NCBI GenBank assembly: GCA_016124195.1
Contig: WGOE01000002.1
Location: 186,001-250,000 of the forward strand
From: a bacterium
GTDB taxonomy: Bacteria; Pseudomonadota; Alphaproteobacteria; Rhodobacterales; Rhodobacteraceae
Direction of reading: 5' to 3'
Length of the DNA stretch: 64,000 bases
How positions within the stretch are numbered: position 1 is the stretch's first letter; each line of letters opens with the position of its first letter. The translations under genes and the position numbers were made by a program. The notes beneath the pieces are model-generated. The model was not told the origin of the DNA. It made no database searches and saw only the letters and a list, made by a program, of their open reading frames with translations. Positions 44,172 through 52,756 of the stretch are shown in pieces.

Positions 44172-45785
44172 ATGGCGGAATGGTGGCGCGGTTCGGTGAC
44201 CTATCAGGTCTATCCCCGATCGTTTCAGGATGACAACGGCGACGGCGTGGGTGACCTTAAGGGGATCACCCGCCGTCTCAGCCACATCGCCGATCTGGGC
44301 TGCGACGCGGTCTGGCTTTCGCCTTTCTTCACCTCGCCCATGCTGGACATGGGCTATGACGTGTCGAACTACACCGACGTGGACCCGGTGTTCGGCACCC
44401 TGGCCGATTTCGATGCGCTGGTGCGCCGGGCCCATGATCTCGGGCTGAAAGTCATCATCGATCAGGTCCTGAACCACTGTTCCGACAAGCACCCTTTCTT
44501 CGCCGAAAGCCGCAAGGACCGCACCAACCCGAAGGCCGACTGGTTCATCTGGGAGAACCCCAGGCACGACGGCTCGCCGCCGAACAACTGGCTTTCGGTC
44601 TTCGGCGGCAGCGCCTGGATGTGGGACGCCCGCCGCAAGCAATACTACCTGCACAGCTTTCTGCCCCAGCAGCCCGATTTCAACTATCGCAATCCCGATG
44701 TGGTCGATTTCATGGAGACGGTCCTGCGCTTCTGGCTCGACCGCGGGGTGGACGGCTTCCGCTTCGACACGGTGAACTACTTTTACAAGGATGCCCTGCT
44801 GCGCTGCGACCCGGCCGACTACCGCATCAAGGCCGAGCCCGAGGGCAACCCCTATGGCATGCAGTACCACCTGTTTTCCAAGAACCAGCCCGAGAACCTG
44901 GCCTGGATGGAGCGCATCCGCCGCGTGATGGACGATTATCCCGGCACCTCCACCGTGGGCGAGATGGGCGAGATGCATCACGCCATCCGCATGATGGGGG
45001 AATACACCTCTCCGGGGCGGCTCAACCAATGCTATTCCTTCGAGATGATGGGCTATGACTACTCTGCCGCCTTCTTTCGCAGCCGAATTTCGGATTTCTT
45101 CGCCGGAGCGCCGAAGGGCTGGCCGATGTGGGCCTTTTCCAACCACGACGTGGTGCGCCACGTGTCGCGCTGGGCCAAGCATGGCGCCAGCCAGGACGAT
45201 CTGGCCAAACAGGCGGCAGCACTGCTCTTGAGTTTTCAGGGCTCGATCTGCCTGTGGGAGGGCGAAGAGATCGGCCAGACCGACACCGAACTTGCGTTGG
45301 AAGAACTGACCGACCCGCAGGGCATCAACTTCTGGCCCGAACCGATCGGCCGCGACAACACGCGCACGCCGATGGTCTGGGACGCTTCGCCCCATGGCGG
45401 TTTCACGACCGGCACGCCATGGCTGCCGGTCAAGGCGCCGCAACTGGCGCGGAATGTCGCCAGCCAGACCGGCGTGACGGGATCTGTCCTGGAATTTTAC
45501 CGTGCCATGCTGGCCTTCCGCAAAGGCTCGGCGGCGTTGATCGCGGGCAGCACCACCTTCTTTGACCTGCCCGAACCGCTCTTGGCCTTCACCCGCGTGG
45601 CGGCGCAAGAGACGATCCTTTGCATCTTCAACCTGTCGCCCGTTCCTCGCAGTGTGACCGTGGCGGGCGTCACGGCGCCGGCTGCGGTCTCCTGCGGCGC
45701 CGTGCTCGAAGGCCAAAGCCTGACGCTTGGGGCAAACGGGGTGGCGTTCCTGCCGGTCGTGGGGGCATTCACCTTGAGCGTGTAA
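44172..45785 (+). CDS. GH13 alpha-glucosidase
   Basis: The 537-residue protein is a cytoplasmic GH13 glycosidase of the oligo-1,6-glucosidase/alpha-glucosidase group. It shows YQVYPRSFQDDNGDGVGDLKG with the QDDNGDGVGD metal loop, DQVLNHCSDKHPFF (region I), GFRFDTVNY with the nucleophile D199, TVGEMGE with the acid/base E264, and FSNHDVVR with the transition-state Asp near 325. It would release glucose from maltose-type sugars. It lies 140 bases behind gguB, which suggests a shared role in sugar use, although the GguAB system itself takes monosaccharides. No signal peptide. Confidence 0.93.
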   Translation: MAEWWRGSVTYQVYPRSFQDDNGDGVGDLKGITRRLSHIADLGCDAVWLSPFFTSPMLDMGYDVSNYTDVDPVFGTLADFDALVRRAHDLGLKVIIDQVLNHCSDKHPFFAESRKDRTNPKADWFIWENPRHDGSPPNNWLSVFGGSAWMWDARRKQYYLHSFLPQQPDFNYRNPDVVDFMETVLRFWLDRGVDGFRFDTVNYFYKDALLRCDPADYRIKAEPEGNPYGMQYHLFSKNQPENLAWMERIRRVMDDYPGTSTVGEMGEMHHAIRMMGEYTSPGRLNQCYSFEMMGYDYSAAFFRSRISDFFAGAPKGWPMWAFSNHDVVRHVSRWAKHGASQDDLAKQAAALLLSFQGSICLWEGEEIGQTDTELALEELTDPQGINFWPEPIGRDNTRTPMVWDASPHGGFTTGTPWLPVKAPQLARNVASQTGVTGSVLEFYRAMLAFRKGSAALIAGSTTFFDLPEPLLAFTRVAAQETILCIFNLSPVPRSVTVAGVTAPAAVSCGAVLEGQSLTLGANGVAFLPVVGAFTLSV

Positions 45786-45831
45786 GGGATTTTCGCGCCA
45801 ACCGGTCGCCCCGTGGCACGGGCGGGGGCTA

Positions 45832-45874
45832 TCCGCCCCCGCGCCCCCGCGAGTATTGGCGCAAAGAGCAATGG
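45832..45874 (+). repeat. Hairpin plus GAGTATT cassette, copy 5
   Basis: GCGGGGGC (45832-45839), loop TATCC, GCCCCCGC (45845-45852), then GAGTATTGGCGCAAAGAGCA ending at 45874. It begins 46 bases behind the alpha-glucosidase stop. The tail is of the CAAAGAGCAATGG subtype shared with copy 1. Confidence 0.6.
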
Positions 45875-46137
45875 GGGGTAGTAACGCTTTCTTAACCTTG
45901 TCCTGCGAGCCTGGGTCTCCGTACAGGGAGGAGTCCCGTTGGCGGCAAAGGGCAAGTCGTCTCGGCTGGGTGTGACGATCTCACGTGAGTGTAAGAACTC
46001 CCCGGGCCGAGGCGCACTTCTTGCAGCTTGCCATTTGCCCAAATACTCATCTTGCAACGGCTCTGCTTCGGGACCGGGTTCAGGATGGCCATGCCGGCAA
46101 TCGGCCTCTGCCCGGTTTGAAGGCGGTCGCTGGCAAT
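45875..46137 (+). ncRNA. Candidate structured transcript upstream of a plus-strand terminator
   Basis: No supportable gene lies between the alpha-glucosidase cassette and efp (45786-46190). In it I see a hairpin GGGA-GGAG-TCCC (45926-45937), a stem GTCTCGGC (45959-45966) with GCCGAGGC (46006-46013) enclosing the palindrome CTCACGTGAG (45980-45989), and then the terminator at 46138-46175, whose better T-tract is on the plus strand. TTGTCC at 45898 with GTACAG 17 bases later is a possible promoter. This is only a candidate: it matches no RNA family I know, and the region also contains an inverted GAGTATT tail. Confidence 0.2.
46027..46048 (-). repeat. GAGTATT-type tail, copy 6 (inverted)
   Basis: Read on the minus strand this begins GAGTATTTGGGCAAATGG, close to the tails at 218-242 and 45851-45874, but without the GC hairpin immediately before it. 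Confidence 0.5.
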
Positions 46138-46175
46138 ACAAAAGCCGGGGGCTCGATGCCCCCGGCTTTTGTTTT
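46138..46175. terminator. Strong bidirectional intrinsic terminator behind efp
   Basis: ACAAAAGCCGGGGGC (46138-46152), loop TCGAT, GCCCCCGGCTTTTGT (46158-46172): a perfect 15-bp stem. On the minus strand it ends the efp message 16 bases behind its stop. On the plus strand the T-tract is TTTTGTTTTT, so it also stops anything transcribed from the left. Confidence 0.9.
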
Positions 46176-46190
46176 TCCGCAAAGAGAGGA

Positions 46191-46757
46191 TCAGTCCTTG
46201 GCGCGCTCCTGATAGGTCAGGTCTTCGGTGTTGATGATGATCTTGGTGCCGGCGCCGATATGCGGCGGGACCAGAACGCGCAGCCCGTTGGTGCAGATCG
46301 CGGGCTTGTAGGACGACGAGGCTGTCTGGCCCTTGGTGACCGGCTCGGTCTCTGCGATTTCGACCACGGCCTTCTGCGGCAGTGTGATGGCAATCGCCAC
46401 CCCGTCGAAGGTCTGAATATAGACCTTCACGCCTTCGCCCAGGAACACCTTGCTGTCGCCCACCACATCGGCCGATACCGTGATCTGGTCGTAGCTCAGC
46501 GGTTCCATGAAGTGGAAGCCCTCGCCGTCCTCATAGAGGTAGTCGTATTCGCGCTCGTCCACCGTGGCCTTTTCGACCATTTCGGTCGTGCGCCAGCGTT
46601 CGGCGACCTTCACGCCATCCGAAATCCGGCGCATGTCGACCGATGTTGTGGGCGTGCCCTTGCCGGGGTGGAAATTCTCGGACTTCAAGACGACATAAAG
46701 CTTGTTGTCCAGTTCGACGATATTGCCCTTGCGGAGCGAGGATGCGATGACCTTCAC
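46191..46757 (-). CDS. efp: Translation elongation factor P
   Basis: EF-P helps ribosomes through polyproline stretches. The 188-residue protein has the three beta-barrel domains of the family; K33 at the tip of domain I ([11 protein letters not shown]) is the residue that EpmA modifies in E. coli, and the neighbouring epmA supports lysylation here. The start is GTG 46757, giving [12 protein letters not shown]; upstream codons in frame show no similarity. It diverges from epmA with 100 bases between starts. Confidence 0.96.
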   Translation of the reverse strand: MKVIASSLRKGNIVELDNKLYVVLKSENFHPGKGTPTTSVDMRRISDGVKVAERWRTTEMVEKATVDEREYDYLYEDGEGFHFMEPLSYDQITVSADVVGDSKVFLGEGVKVYIQTFDGVAIAITLPQKAVVEIAETEPVTKGQTASSSYKPAICTNGLRVLVPPHIGAGTKIIINTEDLTYQERAKD

Positions 46758-46857
46758 GTGACGGATTCCTTGTTTCCCTGGGCCCCGGACACTTGGAACG
46801 GGCCGTATCGGCGCAGCCTTTACCGCTATTTTTTGGAAATCGCCAGAGAGAAGCCGC

Positions 46858-47895
46858 ATGACCCAGACTCCTTGGTGGCAGGCCGACCGCCACGCCGACC
46901 GCCGACCGGTGCTTCTGGCGCGCAACCGCATCCAATCGGACCTGCGCGCGTGGTTTGCCGCGCAGGATTTTCTGGAGGTTGACCCCGCGGCCCTGCAGGT
47001 CAGCCCAGGCAACGAGGCGCATCTGCATGGCTTTGCCACCGAAGCCATCGGCAACGACGGTCAGCCGCGGACGCTCTATCTGCACACCTCGCCCGAGTTT
47101 GCGATGAAGAAGCTGCTGGCGGCGGGCGAGCGGCGCATCTTCGCCCTGACCCATGTCTGGCGCAACCGCGAGCGCGGCGCGCTGCATTCCCCCGAATTCA
47201 CCATGCTGGAGTGGTACCGGGTGGGCGAGGACTATACCCGCCTGATGACCGACTGCGCCTACTTGATGCAACTGGCCTGCCGGGCCGCGGGGACCTTGCG
47301 TCTGCGCTACCGCGATCTGGAGTGCGATCCTTTCGCCGAACCTGAACGTCTTGGCGTGGTCGAGGCGTTGCGGCGCCATGCCGGGATCGACCTTCTGGCC
47401 TCGATCGCGCCGGATGGCACGCCGGATCGCGCGGCGCTGGCCCGTCAGATGGATCAGGCCGGCTTGCGGGTGGCCGAGGATGACACCTGGTCCGACCTTC
47501 TGTCGCGCGTGCTGGTGGCGCGGGTCGAGCCGCAACTGGGGCTGGGCCGCCCGACGATTCTGGATCGCTATCCGGCGGCCGAAGCGGCTTTGGCGCGCCG
47601 GGCGCCCGATGAACCCCGGCTGGCGGAACGGTTCGAGCTTTACGCTTGCGGGGTCGAACTCGCCAATGGCTTTGGCGAACTGACCAACCCCGAAGAACAG
47701 CGCCGCCGGTTTCAGGCCGAGATGGATGAAAAGCAGCGGGTCTATGGCGAGCGCTATCCGCTGGACGAGGATTTCCTGGCCGCCTTGGCCGGGATGCCCG
47801 CGGCCTCGGGCATCGCCATGGGGTTTGACCGGCTGGTCATGCTCGCCACCGGCGCGCCGCGGATCGATGACGTGATCTGGACGCCGGTGGCCTAA
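46858..47895 (+). CDS. epmA: Elongation factor P-(R)-beta-lysine ligase
   Basis: EpmA (GenX, PoxA) is a short class II lysyl-tRNA synthetase homologue that attaches beta-lysine to EF-P instead of tRNA. The 345-residue protein lacks the anticodon-binding domain and keeps the catalytic core: [15 protein letters not shown], the motif 2 stretch [26 protein letters not shown] (residues 96-121) and motif 3 [13 protein letters not shown]. Position beside efp fits. EpmB, the lysine 2,3-aminomutase that makes the substrate, is not in the window. Confidence 0.94.
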   Translation: MTQTPWWQADRHADRRPVLLARNRIQSDLRAWFAAQDFLEVDPAALQVSPGNEAHLHGFATEAIGNDGQPRTLYLHTSPEFAMKKLLAAGERRIFALTHVWRNRERGALHSPEFTMLEWYRVGEDYTRLMTDCAYLMQLACRAAGTLRLRYRDLECDPFAEPERLGVVEALRRHAGIDLLASIAPDGTPDRAALARQMDQAGLRVAEDDTWSDLLSRVLVARVEPQLGLGRPTILDRYPAAEAALARRAPDEPRLAERFELYACGVELANGFGELTNPEEQRRRFQAEMDEKQRVYGERYPLDEDFLAALAGMPAASGIAMGFDRLVMLATGAPRIDDVIWTPVA

Positions 47896-47910
47896 GGGGG
47901 GCAGGGGGGG

Positions 47911-47932
47911 GAGTCGGGGTGGACCCCGACCT
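47911..47932. terminator. Terminator-like hairpin between epmA and the USP gene
   Basis: GTCGGGGT (47913-47920) and ACCCCGAC (47923-47930) form a perfect stem with a very short loop between the convergent epmA and universal stress protein genes. T-runs are lacking on both sides. Confidence 0.5.
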
Positions 47933-47936
47933 ACCT

Positions 47937-48803
47937 TCAATGCGCCATCAGGACGGGGATCAGGGAACTTTCCAGAACGGCACGGGTAGCCCCGCCCAGC
48001 ACAGCCTCGCGCAGGCGCGAATGGCCATAGGCGCCCATCACCATCATGTCGCAGCCCTCTTCCAGCGCGTGGCGCGCCAGCACGTCCGAGACCTTTGGCA
48101 TGGTCTTGGCCAGCACCGAGACCTGCGCCTTGATCCCGTGACGAACGAGGTACTGGCACAACAGACCGCCGGGGTCCGACCGCTCGGGGCCGCGTGCCGG
48201 CGGGTCGACCACGGTCACATCCACCAGATCGGCCTGTTTCAGCAGGGGAAGGGCGCGTTTGGCGGCGGCCAAGGCCTCGGTGCTTTGGTTCCACGCCAGA
48301 AGGACGCGGCGCGGCCGGGCCATTCCGGCCAGCCGGTCGGTCTTGCCCATCAGTGTTTCCGGCACGATCAGAACCGAAGCGCGGCCCTCGAACAGGGCGG
48401 CCTCGACCACCGCTTCGGCCTGATAGCCGTGTCCGGCGCCATAGGGCCGGGTCTGCACCACCAGATCGACGAAGCTTGCCGCATTGCCGACCACCGCCGT
48501 CAGGCTGCCCATCTCGGCCACCACGGTTTCAACGCTGTAGCGCAGCGTCGGGTCGATCTCTGCCAGGGCCTTCTCGGAGGCTTCGGCGGCGGCGCGAGCC
48601 TCGGCCTCGGCCCGCTCGAGCGAGAATTCGGTCAGGACGGCGCCCGAGCCGATATAGGCGTAGCCGATCTGTGCCTGATCGACCCCCAGCGCCAGAACTT
48701 CGAGATGGGCATCGAAACCGAGCGCCATCTGGGCCGCGGCCGCGATGGCCGGCTCGGCCTGGGCGGGAGATGTGACGACCGTCAGGATGGATTTGTAGCT
48801 CAT
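47937..48803 (-). CDS. Tandem-domain universal stress protein
   Basis: The 288-residue protein holds two USP domains. The second keeps the nucleotide-binding pattern G-x2-G-x9-G in MGAYGHSRLREAVLGGAT, while the first is degenerate. The ATG at 48803 follows CTGGAGG. It diverges from ccoN, and the FNR-type box at 48892-48905 lies between them, 89 bases from this start. A USP gene beside ccoN under FNR control is known in Rhodobacter and Paracoccus; it probably responds to low oxygen. Confidence 0.9.
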   Translation of the reverse strand: MSYKSILTVVTSPAQAEPAIAAAAQMALGFDAHLEVLALGVDQAQIGYAYIGSGAVLTEFSLERAEAEARAAAEASEKALAEIDPTLRYSVETVVAEMGSLTAVVGNAASFVDLVVQTRPYGAGHGYQAEAVVEAALFEGRASVLIVPETLMGKTDRLAGMARPRRVLLAWNQSTEALAAAKRALPLLKQADLVDVTVVDPPARGPERSDPGGLLCQYLVRHGIKAQVSVLAKTMPKVSDVLARHALEEGCDMMVMGAYGHSRLREAVLGGATRAVLESSLIPVLMAH

Positions 48804-48859
48804 GGTTGCCTCCAGTTGCGGGAATGGGGCCAGCCTTGCAGAACCAGGCTCTGAATGCT

Positions 48860-48873
48860 TTGACACGTATCAT
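48860..48873. promoter_or_regulatory. Imperfect FNR-type box, usp-ccoN spacer
   Basis: TTGACACGTATCAT matches TTGA-N6-TCAA at seven of eight positions. It lies 32 bases from the perfect box and 57 bases from the USP start, where it could serve the USP promoter. The mismatch and the frequency of such sequences by chance make this uncertain. Confidence 0.35.
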
Positions 48874-48891
48874 GTCCGACATCACGCGCAG

Positions 48892-48905
48892 TTGATATGG
48901 ATCAA
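48892..48905. promoter_or_regulatory. FNR-type box controlling ccoNOQP and the USP gene
   Basis: TTGATATGGATCAA is a perfect TTGA-N6-TCAA site, the sequence bound by FNR/FnrL, the iron-sulfur oxygen sensor. It lies 118 bases before the ccoN ATG and 89 bases before the divergent USP gene. This predicts activation of the high-affinity oxidase when oxygen is low. Confidence 0.88.
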
Positions 48906-49023
48906 GGCAAGCCCCCGCCGCACCTGCAAAACCGGCAGCTGTCAGAGCCCTGAAACGCCGTGAGTGACTCGCTTAGTGCCGGTCGCCGCGCAAATCGGGG
49001 TCAAGGGACGAAGGGACAGGAAT

Positions 49024-50625
49024 ATGTGGGACTATGCCAAACTGATCATGCTGGCGAGCGTGGGGCTTCTGGCCGCCATAGCCGCCAACTACGCGCATGA
49101 TCTTCCCTACATGGTCAACGCCATAGAAGTGGCGATCGCGGCGGCGATCACCTTCATCTATGTGTTGCGCCAGGTGGGCGAAGACAAGACGACCGATGCC
49201 GGCGAATACATGGACGACGTGATCCGGGCCGGCGTGATTGCGACCGCCTTCTGGGGTGTCGTGGGCTTTCTGGTAGGCGTGGTCATCGCCTTTCAACTGG
49301 CCTTTCCCTCGCTCAACCTGGGAAATGTCACCGACGGAATTCTGAATTTCGGCCGGTTGCGGCCCCTGCACACCTCGGCGGTGATCTTTGCCTTTGGCGG
49401 CAACGCGCTGATCATGTCCTCGTTCTACGTGGTGCAGCGCACCTCGGCGGCGCGGCTCTGGGGCGGCAACCTTGCCTGGTTCGTGTTCTGGGGCTGGCAG
49501 CTGGTGATCGTGCTTGCGGCCTCGTCCTATGTGCTGGGCGGCACCGAGGGCAAGGAATATGCCGAGCCGGTCTGGTATATCGACATCTGGCTGACCGTGG
49601 TCTGGGTGGCCTACCTCGCCGTCTTTGTCGGCACCCTCGTCAAGCGTCGCGAGCCGCATATCTACGTGGCCAACTGGTTCTACCTTGGGATGATCGTCAC
49701 GGTGGCCATGCTGCATCTGGTCAACAACGCAGCGGTTCCGGTGTCGATGCTCAGTTCGCTGTCGGTTTCGGTCTATTCCGGCGTGCAGGATGCCATGGTG
49801 CAGTGGTGGTATGGCCACAATGCGGTGGGCTTCTTCCTGACCGCGGGCTTCCTGGGGATGATGTATTACTTCGTGCCCAAGCAGGTCGAACGTCCGGTTT
49901 ACAGCTATAAACTGTCGATCATCCACTTCTGGGCGCTGATCTTCCTTTATATCTGGGCCGGTCCGCACCACCTGCACTATACCGCGCTGCCCGACTGGGC
50001 TTCGACCCTTGGCATGGTGTTTTCGGTCATGCTGTGGATGCCCTCCTGGGGTGGCATGATCAACGGGCTGATGACGCTGTCGGGTGCCTGGGACAAGCTG
50101 CGCACCGACCCCGTCGTGCGCATGATGGTGATCGCCATCGGCTTTTACGGGATGAGCACCTTCGAAGGCCCGGTCATGTCGATCAAGGCGGTCAACTCGC
50201 TCAGCCACTATACCGACTGGACCATTGGCCACGTGCATTCGGGCGCCTTGGGCTGGAACGGGATGATCACCTTCTCGGTGCTTTACTTCCTGACGCCGCG
50301 GCTGTGGAACCGCGAAGGGCTTTACTCGCTCAAGCTGGTCTCCTGGCACTTCTGGCTCGCCACCATCGGGATCGTGCTTTACGCGGCCTCGATGTGGGTC
50401 TCGGGCATCATGGAGGGCCTGATGTGGCGCGAAGTCGATGCGAACGGCTTCCTCGTGAACGCCTTCGCCGACACGGTCGCCGCCAAGTTCCCGATGTATG
50501 TGGTGCGCGGCCTCGGCGGGGTCATGTATCTGACCGGTGGGATCATCATGGTCTACAATCTTTGGATGACGGTGAACGCGCAGCCCCAGCGGGCCGCTGC
50601 CTACGCCGGCGTTCCGGCTGAATAA
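49024..50625 (+). CDS. ccoN: Cytochrome cbb3 oxidase subunit I
   Basis: CcoN is the catalytic subunit of the high-affinity cbb3-type oxidase, carrying heme b, heme b3 and CuB in the inner membrane. The 533-residue protein has twelve or so helices, with ligands H116 and H405 (heme b), H403 (heme b3) and H265, H315, H316 (CuB), seen in [29 protein letters not shown] and [13 protein letters not shown]. The cross-linked Tyr of this family should be Y255-263 region ([15 protein letters not shown]). ATG 49024 follows GGGACAGGA. First gene of ccoNOQP. Confidence 0.97.
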   Translation: MWDYAKLIMLASVGLLAAIAANYAHDLPYMVNAIEVAIAAAITFIYVLRQVGEDKTTDAGEYMDDVIRAGVIATAFWGVVGFLVGVVIAFQLAFPSLNLGNVTDGILNFGRLRPLHTSAVIFAFGGNALIMSSFYVVQRTSAARLWGGNLAWFVFWGWQLVIVLAASSYVLGGTEGKEYAEPVWYIDIWLTVVWVAYLAVFVGTLVKRREPHIYVANWFYLGMIVTVAMLHLVNNAAVPVSMLSSLSVSVYSGVQDAMVQWWYGHNAVGFFLTAGFLGMMYYFVPKQVERPVYSYKLSIIHFWALIFLYIWAGPHHLHYTALPDWASTLGMVFSVMLWMPSWGGMINGLMTLSGAWDKLRTDPVVRMMVIAIGFYGMSTFEGPVMSIKAVNSLSHYTDWTIGHVHSGALGWNGMITFSVLYFLTPRLWNREGLYSLKLVSWHFWLATIGIVLYAASMWVSGIMEGLMWREVDANGFLVNAFADTVAAKFPMYVVRGLGGVMYLTGGIIMVYNLWMTVNAQPQRAAAYAGVPAE

Positions 50626-50638
50626 GGGGGCGCGGAAC

Positions 50639-51367
50639 ATGGCTTTTCTCGACAAACACAAGGTCATCGAAAAGAACGCGACGCTGCTTCTGGTGCTGAG
50701 CTTTCTGGTGGTGACAATCGGCGGGCTGGTGGAAATCGTGCCGCTGTTCTACCTGCAAAACACGATCGAGAACGTGCAGGGCATGCGGCCCTACACGCCT
50801 CTCGAACTCGCCGGGCGTGACATCTATGTGCGTGAAGGCTGCTATCTGTGCCACAGCCAGATGATCCGCCCGATGCGCGACGAGGTCGAACGTTACGGCC
50901 ACTACTCGCTGGCGGCCGAGTCAGAATACGACCACCCGTTCCAGTGGGGCTCCAAGCGCACCGGCCCGGATCTGGCGCGTGTAGGGGGGAAATATTCCAA
51001 CTCCTGGCATGTCGACCATCTGAGCAACCCCGAGGCCATCGTGCCGGAATCGGTGATGCCCAAATATGCCTTCCTCGCCTCCACGCCGATCACGCCGGAT
51101 TACATCGTCGATGACATGACCGCCAATCGGGTGGTGGGCGTGCCCTACACCGATGACGAGATCAAGAACGCCGCGGCCGATTTCAAGGCCCAGGCCAATC
51201 CGGATGCCGACAGTTCCGGCCTCATCGCCCGCTACGGCAACAAGGTCACCGTCGCCAACTTTGACGGCCAGCCGCAGTTGACCGAAATGGATGCGCTGAT
51301 CGCCTATCTGCAGATGCTGGGCACGCTGGTCGACTTTTCCACCTTCACGCCCGATGCGTCGCGGTAA
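50639..51367 (+). CDS. ccoO: Cytochrome cbb3 oxidase subunit II (monoheme c)
   Basis: CcoO is a membrane-anchored c-type cytochrome that passes electrons to CcoN. The 242-residue protein has one N-terminal helix ([21 protein letters not shown]), the heme c site C68-YL-C71-H72 and a probable distal Met in [11 protein letters not shown]. It follows ccoN by 13 bases. Confidence 0.97.
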   Translation: MAFLDKHKVIEKNATLLLVLSFLVVTIGGLVEIVPLFYLQNTIENVQGMRPYTPLELAGRDIYVREGCYLCHSQMIRPMRDEVERYGHYSLAAESEYDHPFQWGSKRTGPDLARVGGKYSNSWHVDHLSNPEAIVPESVMPKYAFLASTPITPDYIVDDMTANRVVGVPYTDDEIKNAAADFKAQANPDADSSGLIARYGNKVTVANFDGQPQLTEMDALIAYLQMLGTLVDFSTFTPDASR

Positions 51368-51376
51368 GGGGGGGTC

Positions 51377-51583
51377 ATGGAACTTTACACCTTCCTGCGC
51401 GAACTGGCCGACAGTTGGGTCCTTCTGGCTTTGACGCTGTTCTTTCTGGGCATGATGGTCTGGGTCTTCCGGCCCGGCTCCAAGCTGATCCAGCAGGACG
51501 CGGCCGACGTGATCTTCAGAAATGACAAGAAACCCGGGCCCGTGCCCGCCGGGTCTGTGCCCGGACCTTCGAAGGAGGCCTGA
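51377..51583 (+). CDS. ccoQ: Cytochrome cbb3 oxidase subunit CcoQ
   Basis: CcoQ is the small, heme-free subunit that stabilises the oxidase. The 68-residue protein has a single helix (WVLLALTLFFLGMMVWVFRPG) and a polar C-terminal tail rich in Pro and Gly. It sits nine bases behind ccoO and three bases before ccoP. Confidence 0.93.
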   Translation: MELYTFLRELADSWVLLALTLFFLGMMVWVFRPGSKLIQQDAADVIFRNDKKPGPVPAGSVPGPSKEA

Positions 51584-51586
51584 GCG

Positions 51587-52525
51587 ATGTGTGCCAAGCC
51601 AATCAAGCAAGACCCCAGGGACAAGGTCGGCACCACCGGCCACAACTGGGATGGCATCGAAGAGCTGAACAACCCGCTGCCGCGCTGGTGGCTGTGGTCC
51701 TTTTATGCCTGCATCGCCTTTGCGCTGGTCTACAGCGTGCTCTACCCGGCCTGGCCGCTGATCCACGGTGCGACCCCGGGGATTCTGGGCGCCTCGACCC
51801 GGGCGGATGTCGCGGTCGAGATCAAGCGGTTCGATGACCTGAACGCGCCGATCAAGGCCAAGCTGGTGGCGGCCGACCTGACCGCCATCGAAAAGGACGA
51901 CGGCCTCAAATCCTATGCGATGGAGGCCGGCAAGTCGATCTTCGCCACCAACTGCGCGCCCTGCCACGGCGCCGGCGCCGCGGGCGTGCAGGGCAAGGGC
52001 TATCCGAACCTGCTGGACAACGACTGGCTCTATGGCGGCTCGATCGACGCGATCCACACGACGATCACGCATGGCGTGCGCAATACGGTCGATCCGGATG
52101 CGCGCAACGTGGGCATCGTCATGCCGGCCTGGTCGGACAAGGCGACTGGTGCCATGGCCGACGCCGCCACGACCAAGCTGAACGACGAACAGGTGGGGCA
52201 GGTCGTGAACTACGTCCTGAAAATCTCGGGCCAGACGGCGGACGAGGCCAAGGCCACCGCCGGCGCGCAGATCTTTGCCGACAATTGCGCGGCCTGCCAC
52301 GGCGCGGACGGCAAGGGCAACCGTGACATGGGCGCTCCGAACCTGACCGATGCGATCTGGCTTTATGGTGGCAGCGAGGCGACCTTGACCCAGACCATCT
52401 CTTACGGGCGGGCCGGGGTCATGCCGACCTGGGGCTATGCACCGCAGGGCAGCGCGCCGCGCCTGAGCGAAGACCAGATCCGCGCCGTGGCCGTCTATGT
52501 CCACAGCCTCGGCGGCGGCGAATGA
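51587..52525 (+). CDS. ccoP: Cytochrome cbb3 oxidase subunit III (diheme c)
   Basis: CcoP is the diheme cytochrome c that receives electrons from soluble cytochrome c or the bc1 complex. The 312-residue protein has one N-terminal helix (about 33-55) and two heme sites, C123-AP-C126-H127 and C234-AA-C237-H238, each followed by a downstream Met ligand (VMPAW, VMPTWG). The ATG at 51587 follows GAAGGAGG. Two terminators follow the gene. Confidence 0.97.
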   Translation: MCAKPIKQDPRDKVGTTGHNWDGIEELNNPLPRWWLWSFYACIAFALVYSVLYPAWPLIHGATPGILGASTRADVAVEIKRFDDLNAPIKAKLVAADLTAIEKDDGLKSYAMEAGKSIFATNCAPCHGAGAAGVQGKGYPNLLDNDWLYGGSIDAIHTTITHGVRNTVDPDARNVGIVMPAWSDKATGAMADAATTKLNDEQVGQVVNYVLKISGQTADEAKATAGAQIFADNCAACHGADGKGNRDMGAPNLTDAIWLYGGSEATLTQTISYGRAGVMPTWGYAPQGSAPRLSEDQIRAVAVYVHSLGGGE

Positions 52526-52566
52526 CACAGAGCTGTGGCGCCTGATCCCTGGTTCAGGCGTCATGG

Positions 52567-52617
52567 GCACCGGCACCCCCCTGTTCGCGCGGTTCCTGGG
52601 GTGCCGGTGCTTCTTTT
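52567..52617 (+). terminator. Intrinsic terminator of ccoNOQP
   Basis: GCACCGGCACCCC (52567-52579) pairs perfectly with GGGGTGCCGGTGC (52598-52610), 18-base loop, followed by TTCTTTTT. It lies 41 bases behind the ccoP stop. Confidence 0.85.
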
Positions 52618-52636
52618 TCCGACCGATGTTGCGCAG

Positions 52637-52660
52637 CCGGCCCTCGGGCCGGTTTTGTCT
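52637..52660 (+). terminator. Second, back-up terminator behind ccoP
   Basis: CCGGCCC (52637-52643) and GGGCCGG (52646-52652) form a tight stem followed by TTTTGTCTTTT. Together with the stem at 52567 it insulates ccoNOQP from ccoGHIS. Confidence 0.75.
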
Positions 52661-52690
52661 TTTGCGATCTGGCGCCAAACGCCGCGACGC

Positions 52691-52704
52691 TTGACCTAAG
52701 TCAA
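52691..52704. promoter_or_regulatory. FNR-type box controlling ccoGHIS
   Basis: TTGACCTAAGTCAA is a second perfect TTGA-N6-TCAA box, 52 bases before the ccoG ATG and downstream of both terminators. The oxidase genes and the assembly genes therefore appear to be separate transcripts under the same oxygen-sensing regulator. Confidence 0.87.
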
Positions 52705-52756
52705 GGCAAGCCCATCCGCTGCGGTGCAGAAGCATGCAGGCGAACAGGAAATCCAG

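Noticed and set aside
45875-46137. 6S, SRP, RNase P or tmRNA identity for the structured stretch
   Set aside because: The sequence lacks the hallmark motifs of each (for example the SRP tetraloop stem or the RNase P GAGGAAAGTCC), so it is left as an unnamed candidate.
45939-46190. Frame starting at TTG 45939 behind GGGAGGAG
   Set aside because: The binding site is good, but the frame has no stop until deep inside the efp gene on the opposite strand, and the product (MAAKGKSSRLGV...) matches nothing I know.
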